Assembly: GCF_007741515.1 (NCBI RefSeq)
Contig: NZ_CP036263.1
Location: forward strand, 372,001-436,000
Reading direction: 5' to 3'
DNA length: 64,000 nucleotides
DNA from: Adhaeretor mobilis
GTDB taxonomy: Bacteria > Planctomycetota > Planctomycetia > Pirellulales > Lacipirellulaceae
The position numbers and the translations under genes are program-made. Below the pieces are notes generated by a model. The model had not been told where the DNA came from, ran no database searches, and saw only the letters and a program-made list of their open reading frames with translations. Positions within the stretch are counted from its first letter, which is position 1. Every line of letters starts with the position of its first letter. Shown one piece after another: positions 1 through 8,599 of the stretch.

Positions 1-2
1 TA

Positions 3-131
3 CTGCGTGACTTCAATCTCATGAAAGAACTGCTGGCTCCCGAGACACGTATCCAGGGTGAAGTCGAACTTACGGATCGACTAGGACAACTCGACCGACG
101 TCTCGAAGAGATCGATTTCGAACTGATGTGA
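3..131 (+). CDS. 3' end of an unidentified gene
   Basis: An open frame enters from the left edge and ends at a TGA at 129-131. Only about 42 residues are visible. They are charged and helical, ending in RLGQLDRRLEEIDFELM, which looks like a C-terminal coiled coil. I cannot name a family. It is followed by about 160 bases without a gene, then by genes on the opposite strand, so its relation to the defence-type cluster is unknown. Confidence 0.45.
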   Translation: MRDFNLMKELLAPETRIQGEVELTDRLGQLDRRLEEIDFELM

Positions 132-292
132 GCAACGATGGAGTGCAGAAAGAGCAAACTCTAACTGACGTTCCATTAGTGCGCCATAATTGAAAAAGCC
201 TCGGTAATTGCGATGCAGAAGCTCGGAACTTACCACTTCGAGACGGTGGCCATCAACCAGTGGCCAGATGAGAACGTAGGCTCACAAGGAGC

Positions 293-718
293 TTAAGGCT
301 GCAACTCTGTTGGCCGTCCGTTGACTTTCAACCAGTGGACCAGTTTCTCAATCGCGGCTGGCGGCATTTGCTTGTCATGCCATTGCCACCCATGCAGAGT
401 TGGTAAGTCTACATCCGCTATCGTTCTTAATTCTCCGTTCGTAATAGCTGGCAACGAACTTAGGTCGATTTCCAAGGAAATCGCAAGAACATCAAACGGG
501 CTCTTTCTTGTTGAGGCTTCGCGTATAGGCTCATCCAAGACTGGCTTGGCGGAATTTGCCTGATCTCGCGTGTTTGCAGAAGGCTTGCGAATGGTACTTT
601 CTCTCTTGCGCCCTGGAGTCTCCACGCGAATATTTACCTCTTTCTTAGCTGACTTTTGGCTGGCCCGTGTTGTGTCGGTTGCTGAAGCGATGTGCGTTGT
701 TCGTTCTTGACGAGCCAC
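293..718 (-). CDS. Hypothetical basic protein, downstream of HTH gene
   Basis: This is a 141-residue frame whose first usable codon is GTG at 716-718. The N-terminal half is basic and low in complexity, so probably disordered. The C-terminal half is more ordered (residues about 75-137) and rich in Trp and Leu, with a WQWHDKQMPP segment. I recognise no family. It overlaps the end of the upstream HTH gene by 85 bases. That is large for simple coupling, so the true start may be further in or the gene may be wrong. The shared direction suggests it belongs to the same transcript as the HTH protein. Confidence 0.45.
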   Translation of the reverse strand: MARQERTTHIASATDTTRASQKSAKKEVNIRVETPGRKRESTIRKPSANTRDQANSAKPVLDEPIREASTRKSPFDVLAISLEIDLSSLPAITNGELRTIADVDLPTLHGWQWHDKQMPPAAIEKLVHWLKVNGRPTELQP

Positions 719-1020
719 CGCGCAATCTCTGACTGTCGGTAACGCACCGACTTCCCTATTCGCACAAAAGGAAGCCCGCCGTTGCGCGTGAGATTGTGCA
801 CATGACGGGGGCTAATGCCAAACAAGTTGGCGACCTGCTTTCCGGAGAACAATCGACAATCGTTTTCGCCCAGTATAGCCTCAGAAGTCGGAGTGCTTGC
901 TTCGCTTCGTGTCCGGTTATCGTTGACGACTTCGCAGACCAAATCAGCAATCGCAGTCCGCAGCAACGCTAGAGTTGTGCGGACTAATTGCTCAATCTCT
1001 TGCTTACCCAAGTCGATCAT
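634..1020 (-). CDS. Helix-turn-helix DNA-binding protein (excisionase-like)
   Basis: The predicted protein has 128 residues and an ATG start at 1018-1020. Residues about 57-105 form a MerR/excisionase-type winged helix: FSGKQVANLFGIS, then HVHNLTRNGGLP, then VRIGKSVRYRQSEIARWL. Proteins of this layout bind DNA as excisionases or small regulators of mobile elements. The N-terminal 50 residues are helical and not recognised. It lies downstream of the PHP-ATPase gene on the same strand with a gap of about 57 bases, so it may be the last regulator of that cluster. A second protein of the same fold sits beside the integrase at 48.8 kb. Confidence 0.65.
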   Translation of the reverse strand: MIDLGKQEIEQLVRTTLALLRTAIADLVCEVVNDNRTRSEASTPTSEAILGENDCRLFSGKQVANLFGISPRHVHNLTRNGGLPFVRIGKSVRYRQSEIARWLVKNEQRTSLQQPTQHGPAKSQLRKR

Positions 1021-1077
1021 TGTGATAGCCCGTCAAGAACGCAATTTGTCAGAATCTTTATTATCACTCTCCATGAC

Positions 1078-4000
1078 TTAGGCGATCGGCTTCTGCCATT
1101 TCTTGCGACGATTATCAAAAGCTGGATACGTCCCCTCCAAGACATTCACGGCAAAGGCGTTAATGTCATAGTCTTCAATGGCTCCCGTCGCATAAGAGAT
1201 GCGATTGCCGTCGGCCTTGTCTATAGAAGAACAGATTACTTGGTCGGCATCGCAATACACAGCCAAATTTGGATTGTGGGTGACAATAATGACCTGCCGC
1301 CGTTGGCTTGCTGTTCGAATGCACTCCACCAGCAGACGCACAACCGACTCGTTGTCGAGGTTATGCTCAGGCTGATCGATAACGATCGGAATCTGCTCGG
1401 TGTCTAGAAGGAGATAGAAGACCAGGAGAAGGGCGCCTTTTTCTCCGGGGGAAAGTTGGGAAATATCCTTGCCTCCAAGCTTGAGATTGTATTCGATCTC
1501 CAGGTAGCTCAACCCAAATACATAGTCGTAAAGATCTTTCACCTTTTTCTTCTCTCTCAATTGCTCCTTGATCTGCATCGGTGTCTTTTCGCCTTCACGG
1601 ACATGGTTTGTTAGCGCATCCACGATTTCCTCTGCGAAAGCCATCGCATTATCCGCATCATTGAAGTTGCATGATTTGAGCCTGCGCTGTACCTCCGCCC
1701 GGCTCTCATCTTCTCCATAAAAAGTCCCTTTCTTACCTCTATGTATGAAGTCGAGAAAGTCGCCTTGGAACGACACGGGTTGTATCGATGCGCTGAATTG
1801 TATCTCCATCGATTGCGTACTCGATGCAGCGATTTCGGCCACATTTTGGACTGGAGCAAAAAGTCCCTCGTAGCTCTTCTGGATTGCAGAGAGTTCCGAA
1901 TAAATCTTCTGGACCAACGTTCTCCGCTCGGCTCGCAGTTTCAAGAGCTCACCTGGGATGATATCGGACGCTCTCCTTATTCGAGCGGCATAGAACTCAA
2001 AGGTGTCAGGGGTGTCTGCATCTCCCTTGATGCCAGCTCTTCGCACTTCAATGTCCTTAACCTTCTTGAGATACGCCTGGTAGGCTTTTTGAGGGGCAGC
2101 AAGCTGCGACTGCAATTTCTCAACACGTCTTTCTGCAGCATTTTCCTTGCCTTCTAGGCCGAGGATTGCGGGTTGGTCACCTTCTGCCTTTATTCCTTGA
2201 ATGGCAATATCAGCTGTCGACGCGGCAGCTTCAGCTGTTGCGAGATCGCGGTCAATCGGCTCGCGACTTACTTTTAGCTCGACAACGGAAGTAAGCTCAA
2301 TTCCAGCATTTGCAAATTCTTCTTTATGATCAGTGACGAACGACTCATAGGCAGACTGGAAATTTAAAACGTGTCCCAGCAGTCGGCGAAGTACAGCGGC
2401 ATGAGCCTTGTTCGTGGCTTTCTCAGTTCGCGCTGAGGCTAGTTCAGCCGTTATGTTGAGATTTGACTCTTGAGCAGCCTCCAATTCTAGCATCCGCTTC
2501 TTGCTTTCATCGTCATCTGGCGCTTCTGCGGGCTTATCCACCACCTCAAGCGAGTCAGATTCCTTTTCTATTGCGTCGAGTTCGCGTTGCTTGAGTGCTT
2601 GAGCGGACCGATACTCTTGAATCCGAGCAGGGCCGCACTCTTCTTCGTTCCGAACAATGGTGTCGTTTAATTCCTGAAGCTCGGTGCGGAGCTGGTTGAT
2701 CGCTGTTTCCCGAGCTTCGACAAGGTAGTCGATGAGCTCATCAAGTGTGCCAAGTCCCAGCTGTTGCTCAGTTGGGATATGAGAGAAGATCACCTTCTTA
2801 AGCTCCCGACCAAAGTTGGTGTCATTTCCAGCAGCGATCTCATTGCACAACGTCTCGATGAAATTCTGCGGGAGGTAACGGATTCGCTCGGGGCTCATTG
2901 TGTCGATTGAATTACTCAGCAAGACTTCGATTGAATTTCCATCAAACCAGTGAACGCAAGAGAGAAACTGATCTGCGCGATTTCCAGGACCAAGAAACCT
3001 ATCTTCTGTCAGGAACTCCATGGAATTGCAATGAGAGTTGCCGAGCAACGCAAGAATGTCGGCCAGTGCGCTCTTGCCGCTGCCCTTGTTGCCGATGATC
3101 GCGATTAAACCTGAGTTTAGTGGCACATCAGTGCCATCGAACCATTGTTCGGTCAGCGTCGAGTCTGCGAGCTTGTTGATCGTTATCCGTTCGATGTACT
3201 TAGTCGGATTGCGCGAGACATGGGCTAACTTCGGCGGCTCGTCGCCAATGAAGCACCTTTGCGATGGCTCGTGGCAGACCTGCTTGAGCCCTTTGAAGGT
3301 TGGCTGAGCCTTTAGCCACGTAGCACGATTGCTTGGAAACTTGCCGTAGTCAGATGCCCGGTGCGCGTCGCTTCCGCTCAGTACAGGCTTAGCCAATCCG
3401 CCAAGATTGTCTATGAATTCGGTGCCAACATTTGGCTTGGTGGGATGGCCGTGTCCAAGAAAAAGATCTACATGCAACGGATCGCGCGTCTCAAAAAAAT
3501 CAGCCCACTTCATTAGGTAAGAGTCCGTATACGGATGACGTTGCCAATCTAGGTCTTCCATGCCATCGCTCGTGTCGTACGGCTGCACGACTAAGCAGTT
3601 ATCCTTCCCGACAATCTCTATAGCACGACAAACGGATTCTCGAGTCACTAATGCTGTTTCATGTCCGAGCCGCAACATTTTGTCTTCATCGGTCTTGTCA
3701 GCCAAGGAGTAGCCATGAGTCCGAAGTTTTGCTTCATCGTAATCCTTAGCAATATCGATGAAGTTTGGTCGAGTTGCCGAGCGATCAGCTTCCCCAGCCA
3801 AACGAAGGTGAGAGATAAAGTCTGCAAAAGACTCGCGAGGTATCGCGGGGTCTAACAGCACGTGCGTATTCAGGCGGAAGTCGGTTGGGGCCGTCATCCT
3901 CAACTCCACACCTGGGAAGATTGCCTTTGAACATGATTCCGGATTCCGCTCCAAGTAGTCACGGAGCTTCAGATATCCGTCGAAAGTCCAGTAGTCCATT

Positions 4001-4170
4001 ACACCGAACGCGATGACCTCGGAGTCCTCTATCGCTTTTAATATTGTGCTGCAGAGCGCATCAGACTGCTCTGGCGTGCAATCAGCGAAGCGTTGGCCGT
4101 TCCAGTGGAACGACGCAGGCGTATGAATGTGGAGATCCCAACGATTCCAAGACGATCCGTAGTTGCTCAC
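1078..4170 (-). CDS. PHP-domain/SMC-like ATPase (TrlF/Ppl type, probable defence protein)
   Basis: This protein of 1030 residues joins two enzymes. Residues 1-300 form a PHP-type metallohydrolase domain: WDLHIHT with His14 and His16 near the start, and SGSDAH at about 265-270. A P-loop follows at about 360-367 (GNKGSGKS), then a long coiled coil from about 450 to 790. The ABC/SMC-type LSPGEKG signature, Walker B (IPIVIDQPEHNLD) and an IIVTHNP switch lie near the C-terminus. This matches TrlF-family AAA-like ATPases and, in layout, the anti-phage Ppl proteins. The likely role is ATP-gated cleavage of nucleic acid or nucleotide. It overlaps the DUF2130 gene by 4 bases, so the two are probably translated together. 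The defence role is inferred from family and context. Confidence 0.82.
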   Translation of the reverse strand: MSNYGSSWNRWDLHIHTPASFHWNGQRFADCTPEQSDALCSTILKAIEDSEVIAFGVMDYWTFDGYLKLRDYLERNPESCSKAIFPGVELRMTAPTDFRLNTHVLLDPAIPRESFADFISHLRLAGEADRSATRPNFIDIAKDYDEAKLRTHGYSLADKTDEDKMLRLGHETALVTRESVCRAIEIVGKDNCLVVQPYDTSDGMEDLDWQRHPYTDSYLMKWADFFETRDPLHVDLFLGHGHPTKPNVGTEFIDNLGGLAKPVLSGSDAHRASDYGKFPSNRATWLKAQPTFKGLKQVCHEPSQRCFIGDEPPKLAHVSRNPTKYIERITINKLADSTLTEQWFDGTDVPLNSGLIAIIGNKGSGKSALADILALLGNSHCNSMEFLTEDRFLGPGNRADQFLSCVHWFDGNSIEVLLSNSIDTMSPERIRYLPQNFIETLCNEIAAGNDTNFGRELKKVIFSHIPTEQQLGLGTLDELIDYLVEARETAINQLRTELQELNDTIVRNEEECGPARIQEYRSAQALKQRELDAIEKESDSLEVVDKPAEAPDDDESKKRMLELEAAQESNLNITAELASARTEKATNKAHAAVLRRLLGHVLNFQSAYESFVTDHKEEFANAGIELTSVVELKVSREPIDRDLATAEAAASTADIAIQGIKAEGDQPAILGLEGKENAAERRVEKLQSQLAAPQKAYQAYLKKVKDIEVRRAGIKGDADTPDTFEFYAARIRRASDIIPGELLKLRAERRTLVQKIYSELSAIQKSYEGLFAPVQNVAEIAASSTQSMEIQFSASIQPVSFQGDFLDFIHRGKKGTFYGEDESRAEVQRRLKSCNFNDADNAMAFAEEIVDALTNHVREGEKTPMQIKEQLREKKKVKDLYDYVFGLSYLEIEYNLKLGGKDISQLSPGEKGALLLVFYLLLDTEQIPIVIDQPEHNLDNESVVRLLVECIRTASQRRQVIIVTHNPNLAVYCDADQVICSSIDKADGNRISYATGAIEDYDINAFAVNVLEGTYPAFDNRRKKWQKPIA

Positions 4171-5447
4171 TTTGAGCCTCCTTCGGTGTGATCGGAGGAA
4201 AGCCGGGGTAACTCCAACCCCTCAATCTCCTGCAAAGTCTTCCCTGCAATCCCCTGCAAATCCCCATACATCCCAGCCGTCGATTCGACCACGCCGCGAA
4301 TCTGTGCCTCACGCTTTGCCCAAAGCCGCGTCATGGTTTTCCGCTCCTTCTCCAAGTCTTGTTGCATATCAGAGAACTTCTCAACAATCGCCTCCACGCG
4401 ATGCCGGAAGCGCGGCCCAGTCAGATACTGGTAAACCAACTCCATCTTGGTCTGTTGGCCTTCGCCTGCTTGGCGGGCCCCCTGCAACTCGATCAAAGCC
4501 TGTCGCAGACTGATGGCTACCGGGATCATCAGTCGGGGACAGGTCACCCAGACGCCATCGATGTGCTCGAACGTATCAGATTCGCCGGGCATTGCCTGGG
4601 AGACAATGATCGCGCAATCGGCACCGGCGACCCGCTTGTCGTTTCTCAGCTTGGCAAGCCAGCCGTCGCTCCAGTTCTTGGTGCGTTTGGATTCCCAGAG
4701 GATCGTACCGCAATGAACAAGGTTATCGCTCATCACCCGGTGCAGGGTGTCGCCGCCGAACTCTCCCTTGGGCACCGGTTCAATCTGATCGAGGGGGAAG
4801 GCCGATCGCAATGAGGACTCAACCTCTAGCTCTTGGATTTCTCCTTGAAGCTGCTGCGATCCTTGCTCCGCCTTTTGCTTCAATTCTTCAATCTGCTTCT
4901 GCATCGAGGAAATGGTCTTTTCCTTTTCGGCAACCTTGAGCTTAAGCCCTTCCTCGGCTTCGCGCTTGGCCTGCTCCCTCGTCACGGCAAGACCCTCTTG
5001 AATACGCTTCTCAATCGTCAGGTCCATCTCACGCTTGGCGTCTGCCAGCTCGCGTTGCATTTTCAGCACTTCCGCTTGCGCCTTCTGCGCCTCCGCGAGC
5101 TTCTCGTCGCGTTGCTTGAGTACCTCGTTTAGTTCGGCAAGTTCTTTGGCCTTCTGTTCAAGGTCAGCCCCGAGAAGCAGTCTCGCCTTCTTAGCCTCTT
5201 CATTTGCGATAGCTGTTCGCTCGGTCGCCACCTTCTCAGCGACTTGGTCGTCAATGCCAGCCTTCGCTTTCTGCAACTCGTCTTGCTGCTTTTTGAGCGA
5301 GGTTTCGCGGGCCGCTACTTGCCGATCCTTGTCCGCCAGCTGCTCTTGGAACTGTTGACGTGTCGATTCAAGCAAGGGTGCAGCAAGCGACTCGGTCAGC
5401 TTGATTTCACTCTTGCAAGTTGGGCATGTGATCGTTGGTTCGCTCAT
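4167..5447 (-). CDS. DUF2130 coiled-coil protein
   Basis: A protein of 426 residues. It opens with a short CPTCKSEI motif, continues as a charged coiled coil from about 25 to 215, then enters a globular domain (about 218-330). That domain carries FPLDQIEPVPKGEFGGD, ILWESKRTKNWSDGW and CAIIVSQAMP, the hallmarks of DUF2130. The E-x-K inside the WESK stretch recalls PD-(D/E)xK nucleases, so a DNA-cutting role is possible but unproven. It overlaps the downstream PHP-ATPase start by 4 bases and begins about 15 bases after the Abi gene. All three genes therefore look like one transcript running leftward. Confidence 0.8.
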   Translation of the reverse strand: MSEPTITCPTCKSEIKLTESLAAPLLESTRQQFQEQLADKDRQVAARETSLKKQQDELQKAKAGIDDQVAEKVATERTAIANEEAKKARLLLGADLEQKAKELAELNEVLKQRDEKLAEAQKAQAEVLKMQRELADAKREMDLTIEKRIQEGLAVTREQAKREAEEGLKLKVAEKEKTISSMQKQIEELKQKAEQGSQQLQGEIQELEVESSLRSAFPLDQIEPVPKGEFGGDTLHRVMSDNLVHCGTILWESKRTKNWSDGWLAKLRNDKRVAGADCAIIVSQAMPGESDTFEHIDGVWVTCPRLMIPVAISLRQALIELQGARQAGEGQQTKMELVYQYLTGPRFRHRVEAIVEKFSDMQQDLEKERKTMTRLWAKREAQIRGVVESTAGMYGDLQGIAGKTLQEIEGLELPRLSSDHTEGGSK

Positions 5448-5462
5448 ACCTTTTCCGTTCGC

Positions 5463-6386
5463 TTATCCCCATACGGGGTGTTGTTTCCAGTTTGGCGTGA
5501 GCCCCATAATCTTGAGCGGGTCGTAGACCGCCGGTGCCTCGTCAATCCGGGCGAACAGTCGGTCTTTCCAATCCGTGTCGAACGGCGCAACCGATGGGGC
5601 CCGCTGCATGAAGCGGTAGAGCAGCAGCACAGTGGCGAACAGCCGGTCGTTTCCTGGTAACAATGGCCGTTGCCAGTCAGCCCCGCGTGGCAATTCCGGC
5701 TTGATCGCCCACTGCCGATCCCACAGCCGCGAATGATGGGCGCAGACGTTGCGGACGTAGACACAGTGGTGAACGATCTTGACGAGCGTCTGGGGCTGCA
5801 CACCGTAACGTGCCGCGATTGGCTTCTGGTCCCGTTTGTGCATTCCGCGAAGCATGTGCGAGAGTCCGCCGAAGGACATAATCTCCGTGACGATCCACGT
5901 CGGCAGGTCTGGATACTCAGCGTAGCGTGAGCGGAAGTGCGTCACGAACAGCTCGCTCGACCGGTCGGCTTCGATGCGGAGCTTGGCGAGCCAAGTAGGA
6001 TGGTCGAAGCGGTGGAAGAAGTTCTTGGCATCCAGATACCCAAAGGCACCGTGCTGCTGGCCAAGATGGTAGGCGATGGCCGCCCGCAGATCGACTTCGA
6101 CGACTTCTAGGGCCTCGGTCACGAGGTCGCGCAGGTCGCGGTCGAACTCGTAGGCATCGCGGACCTTCTCGAAAGTAACGCCTTGGGGGTACTGGTGGCG
6201 AGTGTCTTCGAATGCCAAGCAGTAGCCGCTGAACCGGTAATAGTTGACGTGCGAGAGAAAGGCCTCGGCGGCCTCGCGGTCATCGACAGCCAGTCCTCGC
6301 TGTTCTAGCAGGGCGAGCTGGTCGGCGGTCGAGAGCCAGGGCTTAGCGTAGGGCTGCTTATTGGACGGGGATCTGGATTTGCTCAT
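5463..6386 (-). CDS. Abi_2 (AbiD/AbiF) family abortive-infection protein
   Basis: A protein of 307 residues. The N-terminal part has the family's typical LLEQRGL and NYYRFSGYCLAF segments, followed by YEFDRDLRDLV and VEVDLRAAIAYHLG. Near residues 212-217 sits an RNVCAHH stretch, giving the R-x4-H motif of HEPN ribonucleases. Abi_2 proteins stop phage growth by halting the infected cell, probably through RNA cleavage. The leader upstream (6387-6545) is unusually rich in hairpins, and AbiF-type proteins have been linked to a small structured RNA. The gene's ATG overlaps the TGA of the truncated helicase frame (ATGA). It is the first intact defence-type gene of the leftward cluster. Confidence 0.85.
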   Translation of the reverse strand: MSKSRSPSNKQPYAKPWLSTADQLALLEQRGLAVDDREAAEAFLSHVNYYRFSGYCLAFEDTRHQYPQGVTFEKVRDAYEFDRDLRDLVTEALEVVEVDLRAAIAYHLGQQHGAFGYLDAKNFFHRFDHPTWLAKLRIEADRSSELFVTHFRSRYAEYPDLPTWIVTEIMSFGGLSHMLRGMHKRDQKPIAARYGVQPQTLVKIVHHCVYVRNVCAHHSRLWDRQWAIKPELPRGADWQRPLLPGNDRLFATVLLLYRFMQRAPSVAPFDTDWKDRLFARIDEAPAVYDPLKIMGLTPNWKQHPVWG

Positions 6387-6943
6387 GGTCGGCCCCTCAC
6401 CTGAAGATCAGGCCTGGAGGACCGCCTTGCCGACCCGTGAAGGGCCGACGAACACTCGGAGGTGGCGTGGTTGCCGAGAGCGCAATAAAAAACTCGCCCT
6501 TGATGCACGTCACCCCAAGGGGGGAGCGGTGCGGCGAGTGTGTTATTAGTAGTATATCGACAAAATGACGACAATTCAACAAGAATCGTTCGGCAAATGC
6601 GACTAGTCTTAGACCCCAAACGATCGAAAATGCAGGTTCTAAGGGCAATTTGACGGTTCGGAGTGCTAGCAAGGGTCGCCGTTTTCCTGGGCTGTTGATG
6701 GGTTATCCGAGTCAGCAGCCCGGCTTCGATTGTCTTACCGAACCCGACCTCGTCGGCCAGGATCGCCCCGTAAGTGAGCGGGGTTGAGAAGGCAAACAAC
6801 GCCGCCGCACCGACCTGATAGGGGTTGAGATCGACCTGCGCGTCCGACAGCACAGCCGTCAGCTTCTGGACGCTGTCCGACGGGCATTGCCGGGTCAGCT
6901 CCGAAGCAATTAGCTTGGCGTGGTAATCGGTGATCAAACTCAA
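6383..6943 (-). pseudogene. Truncated SNF2-like helicase (N-terminal stump)
   Basis: From 6943 down to about 6703 the frame reads as the start of a large SNF2/RapA-type helicase. It has a Q-motif-like stretch (LNPYQVGAAALFAFS) followed by the Walker A block LADEVGFGKTIEAGLL. After LLTRI at about 6703 the similarity ends, and the frame continues as unrelated sequence to 6383, crossing the structured Abi leader. The probable start is a TTG at 6941-6943 that overlaps the TGA of the upstream HTH gene, with GGAGGA just before it. Full-length relatives are around 1000 residues and occur in restriction or DISARM-like defence loci. This one has lost its motor and is presumably inactive. Confidence 0.7.
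6387..6545 (-). ncRNA. Candidate structured RNA or leader upstream of the Abi gene
   Basis: Four inverted repeats fill this stretch. (1) 6388-6400 pairs with 6437-6449 over 13 positions with one mismatch. (2) 6400-6404 pairs with 6408-6412. (3) 6455-6459 pairs with 6474-6478. (4) 6492-6498 pairs with 6533-6539, and inside it 6505-6508 pairs with 6529-6532 plus a CCCC/GGGG pair. The density is far above neighbouring sequence, and the block ends right at the Abi start codon. It could be a guide-like or antitoxin RNA partner, an attenuator, or folded 5' mRNA. Strand and ends are inferred from the gene it precedes. Confidence 0.45.
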
Positions 6944-7194
6944 CGCGGCTTCCTCCCTGCCGCGACAGTCCGTTTGGTAGCCGGATGCTCCAGCACATAG
7001 CGCCAAACCGCCCCACTCCGCTCGGCGCGGATGTCGTGCCCCCGTTGCCGCAAGGCGGTCACGTCGCGCGAAACGGTCGGGATCGAAACGCCGAGTTCCT
7101 CGGCCAGCTCGGGCGTCGAGTAGTCGCCCGTCTCGATCAGACGCAGGACGGTCTGCAACCGGGTTTCGATTTGTAATGAACGCTCGTAGAGCAT
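6940..7194 (-). CDS. DeoR/HTH_11-like small regulator
   Basis: From the ATG at 7192-7194 the protein has 84 residues. The fold is a clear winged helix: a leading helix (IETRLQTVLRLIETG), then the HTH STPELAEELGVSIPTVSRDVTALRQRG, then a wing ending WRYVL. An upstream in-frame start at 7248 would add 18 residues without family character, so I prefer the inner one. Small DeoR-type proteins of this kind often head helicase/methylase defence operons. Its stop overlaps the helicase stump's TTG start, which supports the idea that it once controlled that gene. Confidence 0.7.
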   Translation of the reverse strand: MLYERSLQIETRLQTVLRLIETGDYSTPELAEELGVSIPTVSRDVTALRQRGHDIRAERSGAVWRYVLEHPATKRTVAAGRKPR

Positions 7195-7335
7195 GAAGAG
7201 TCCTCCGTTAGGCAATCCATGTCTATCACACGGCGATAGAAAGATCAATCGGCAGCGAGCGACCAGTCGATAGTGCGGACAGTGTCCGCACTATTCGCCA
7301 GCGGAGATTTCGCGGTCACTGCCCCCCACTATTCG

Positions 7336-8235
7336 CTACTCGGCCTCAAACGTCACGCCGCGGATATGATCCGCCGCCCGCTGCCCCTGCCCGGCCGCCT
7401 GAATCACGAGTTTCTTGTCGTCCTTCAACTTCCGACGCCAGCCCTCAATATACGAGGCCGACTGCTCGATCGTCGGCGGGCTGATGCCGGCCGCAGCGGC
7501 AAGAAACGCTGACCCCAGCTCCGCAACCAGCTCTTCCTTAGAGTAGTCGGGCGAGCCGAACGGGCTGACCTTTTCGCCAAGCTCGCGAGCCAGGCGCGAC
7601 TTGTGCCCGGTCGAGTGTGCCAACTCGTGAAACAACGTGGCGTAGTAAGATTCCCGGCTCTCGAACCGCTCGGGGGGAGCGATCTGGACCATGTCGAGTG
7701 CGGGCAAGTAACAGGCAGCGTTGCCGCCCAGCTCAATCGCGGGCGGCTTGGGGTAACCGTCAACGATCCGCTCAGCCTGCGCGATCGGCGCAAACGGCTC
7801 GGCCGGTTCTTCATCGGGCAGCAGATCAGGCGTCTTCAAATCCTCGCACTGCATCGCGTTGAACACATTGTAATGTCGCAGCACGGGAATGTTCTGCTCT
7901 TCGCCCGTCTCGCGGTCTTCTTTGGTGTACCGCTTCCAGAACACAACAAGCGTTGACTTCTCACCCTTGCGGACCTTCGCGTTCTGCTGCTTGACCTGGT
8001 TGAACGTCGCCCAGTAACTTGATTCATAGTTCTTCGCCCAACTGGTGATCGCCAACAAGAACGTATTGATCCCCCGATATGCTTTGCCGGTCGAAAGGCT
8101 CTTGGGCATCCCGTCGGAGTTACCCGATCGCTTGATCGGCTGCCGCCACGGGGCGACGCCCTCGTCGAGCAACTGGAGAATGCGGTCGGTGACCTCTTGA
8201 TAGATGTCCCGCTTGGGTTGTGCTTTCTTTGCCAT
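7336..8235 (-). CDS. ardC: ArdC-like antirestriction protein
   Basis: A protein of 299 residues. The N-terminal ArdC domain (about 8-130) has the usual IYQEVTDRILQLLDEGVAPW start and carries YRGINTFLL and WATFNQVKQQNAKVRKGEKS. The C-terminal half is a zincin-like metallopeptidase domain with HELAHSTGH at residues 203-211 (HExxH). ArdC proteins bind single-stranded DNA and protect incoming plasmid DNA from restriction. Its place beside a replication module on a mobile element fits that role. It is followed downstream, with a gap of about 140 bases, by the HTH/helicase remnant. Its own upstream region (8236-8599) is empty of genes. Confidence 0.88.
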   Translation of the reverse strand: MAKKAQPKRDIYQEVTDRILQLLDEGVAPWRQPIKRSGNSDGMPKSLSTGKAYRGINTFLLAITSWAKNYESSYWATFNQVKQQNAKVRKGEKSTLVVFWKRYTKEDRETGEEQNIPVLRHYNVFNAMQCEDLKTPDLLPDEEPAEPFAPIAQAERIVDGYPKPPAIELGGNAACYLPALDMVQIAPPERFESRESYYATLFHELAHSTGHKSRLARELGEKVSPFGSPDYSKEELVAELGSAFLAAAAGISPPTIEQSASYIEGWRRKLKDDKKLVIQAAGQGQRAADHIRGVTFEAE

Positions 8236-8599
8236 GCCGCCCTACCTATTCGGGCGGGCGACGTCGCCTGGAGTGATGAACTGGTTCATGCGGCTGCCCT
8301 TCTTTAGTCGTTAATGAAGAATCAGCCATGGCACGCAACACCAATCCCTGTCAACAAAAATCGACGACGATTCCCGCCGCTCCGTTTTCTTTTTCCGGTA
8401 GGAAGTCCCCTCGAAGCCCCCTTCCGTCGTCGCCATCGCATCGACCCTACACCCGCCCCGGGGGTCGATCGATGGCAGAGACGAGAAGGGAGGCACGCCC
8501 CCCCTTTTGTTGTTGTTTTGAGCAGAAGGCTCGTCGATCAACGCCGCCACGCCCACCAACTTCTTGCGGCTTCACCGGGACGCGTGTTAACTTCGCAGG
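8236..8599. other. Gene-free stretch between divergent ardC and CxxC gene
   Basis: I find no convincing gene here. The sequence is rich in C and T on the plus strand, with runs such as TTTTCTTTTTCC and CGCCCCCCC. It must hold the promoters of the two divergent genes, but I cannot place boxes with confidence. Confidence 0.4.
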
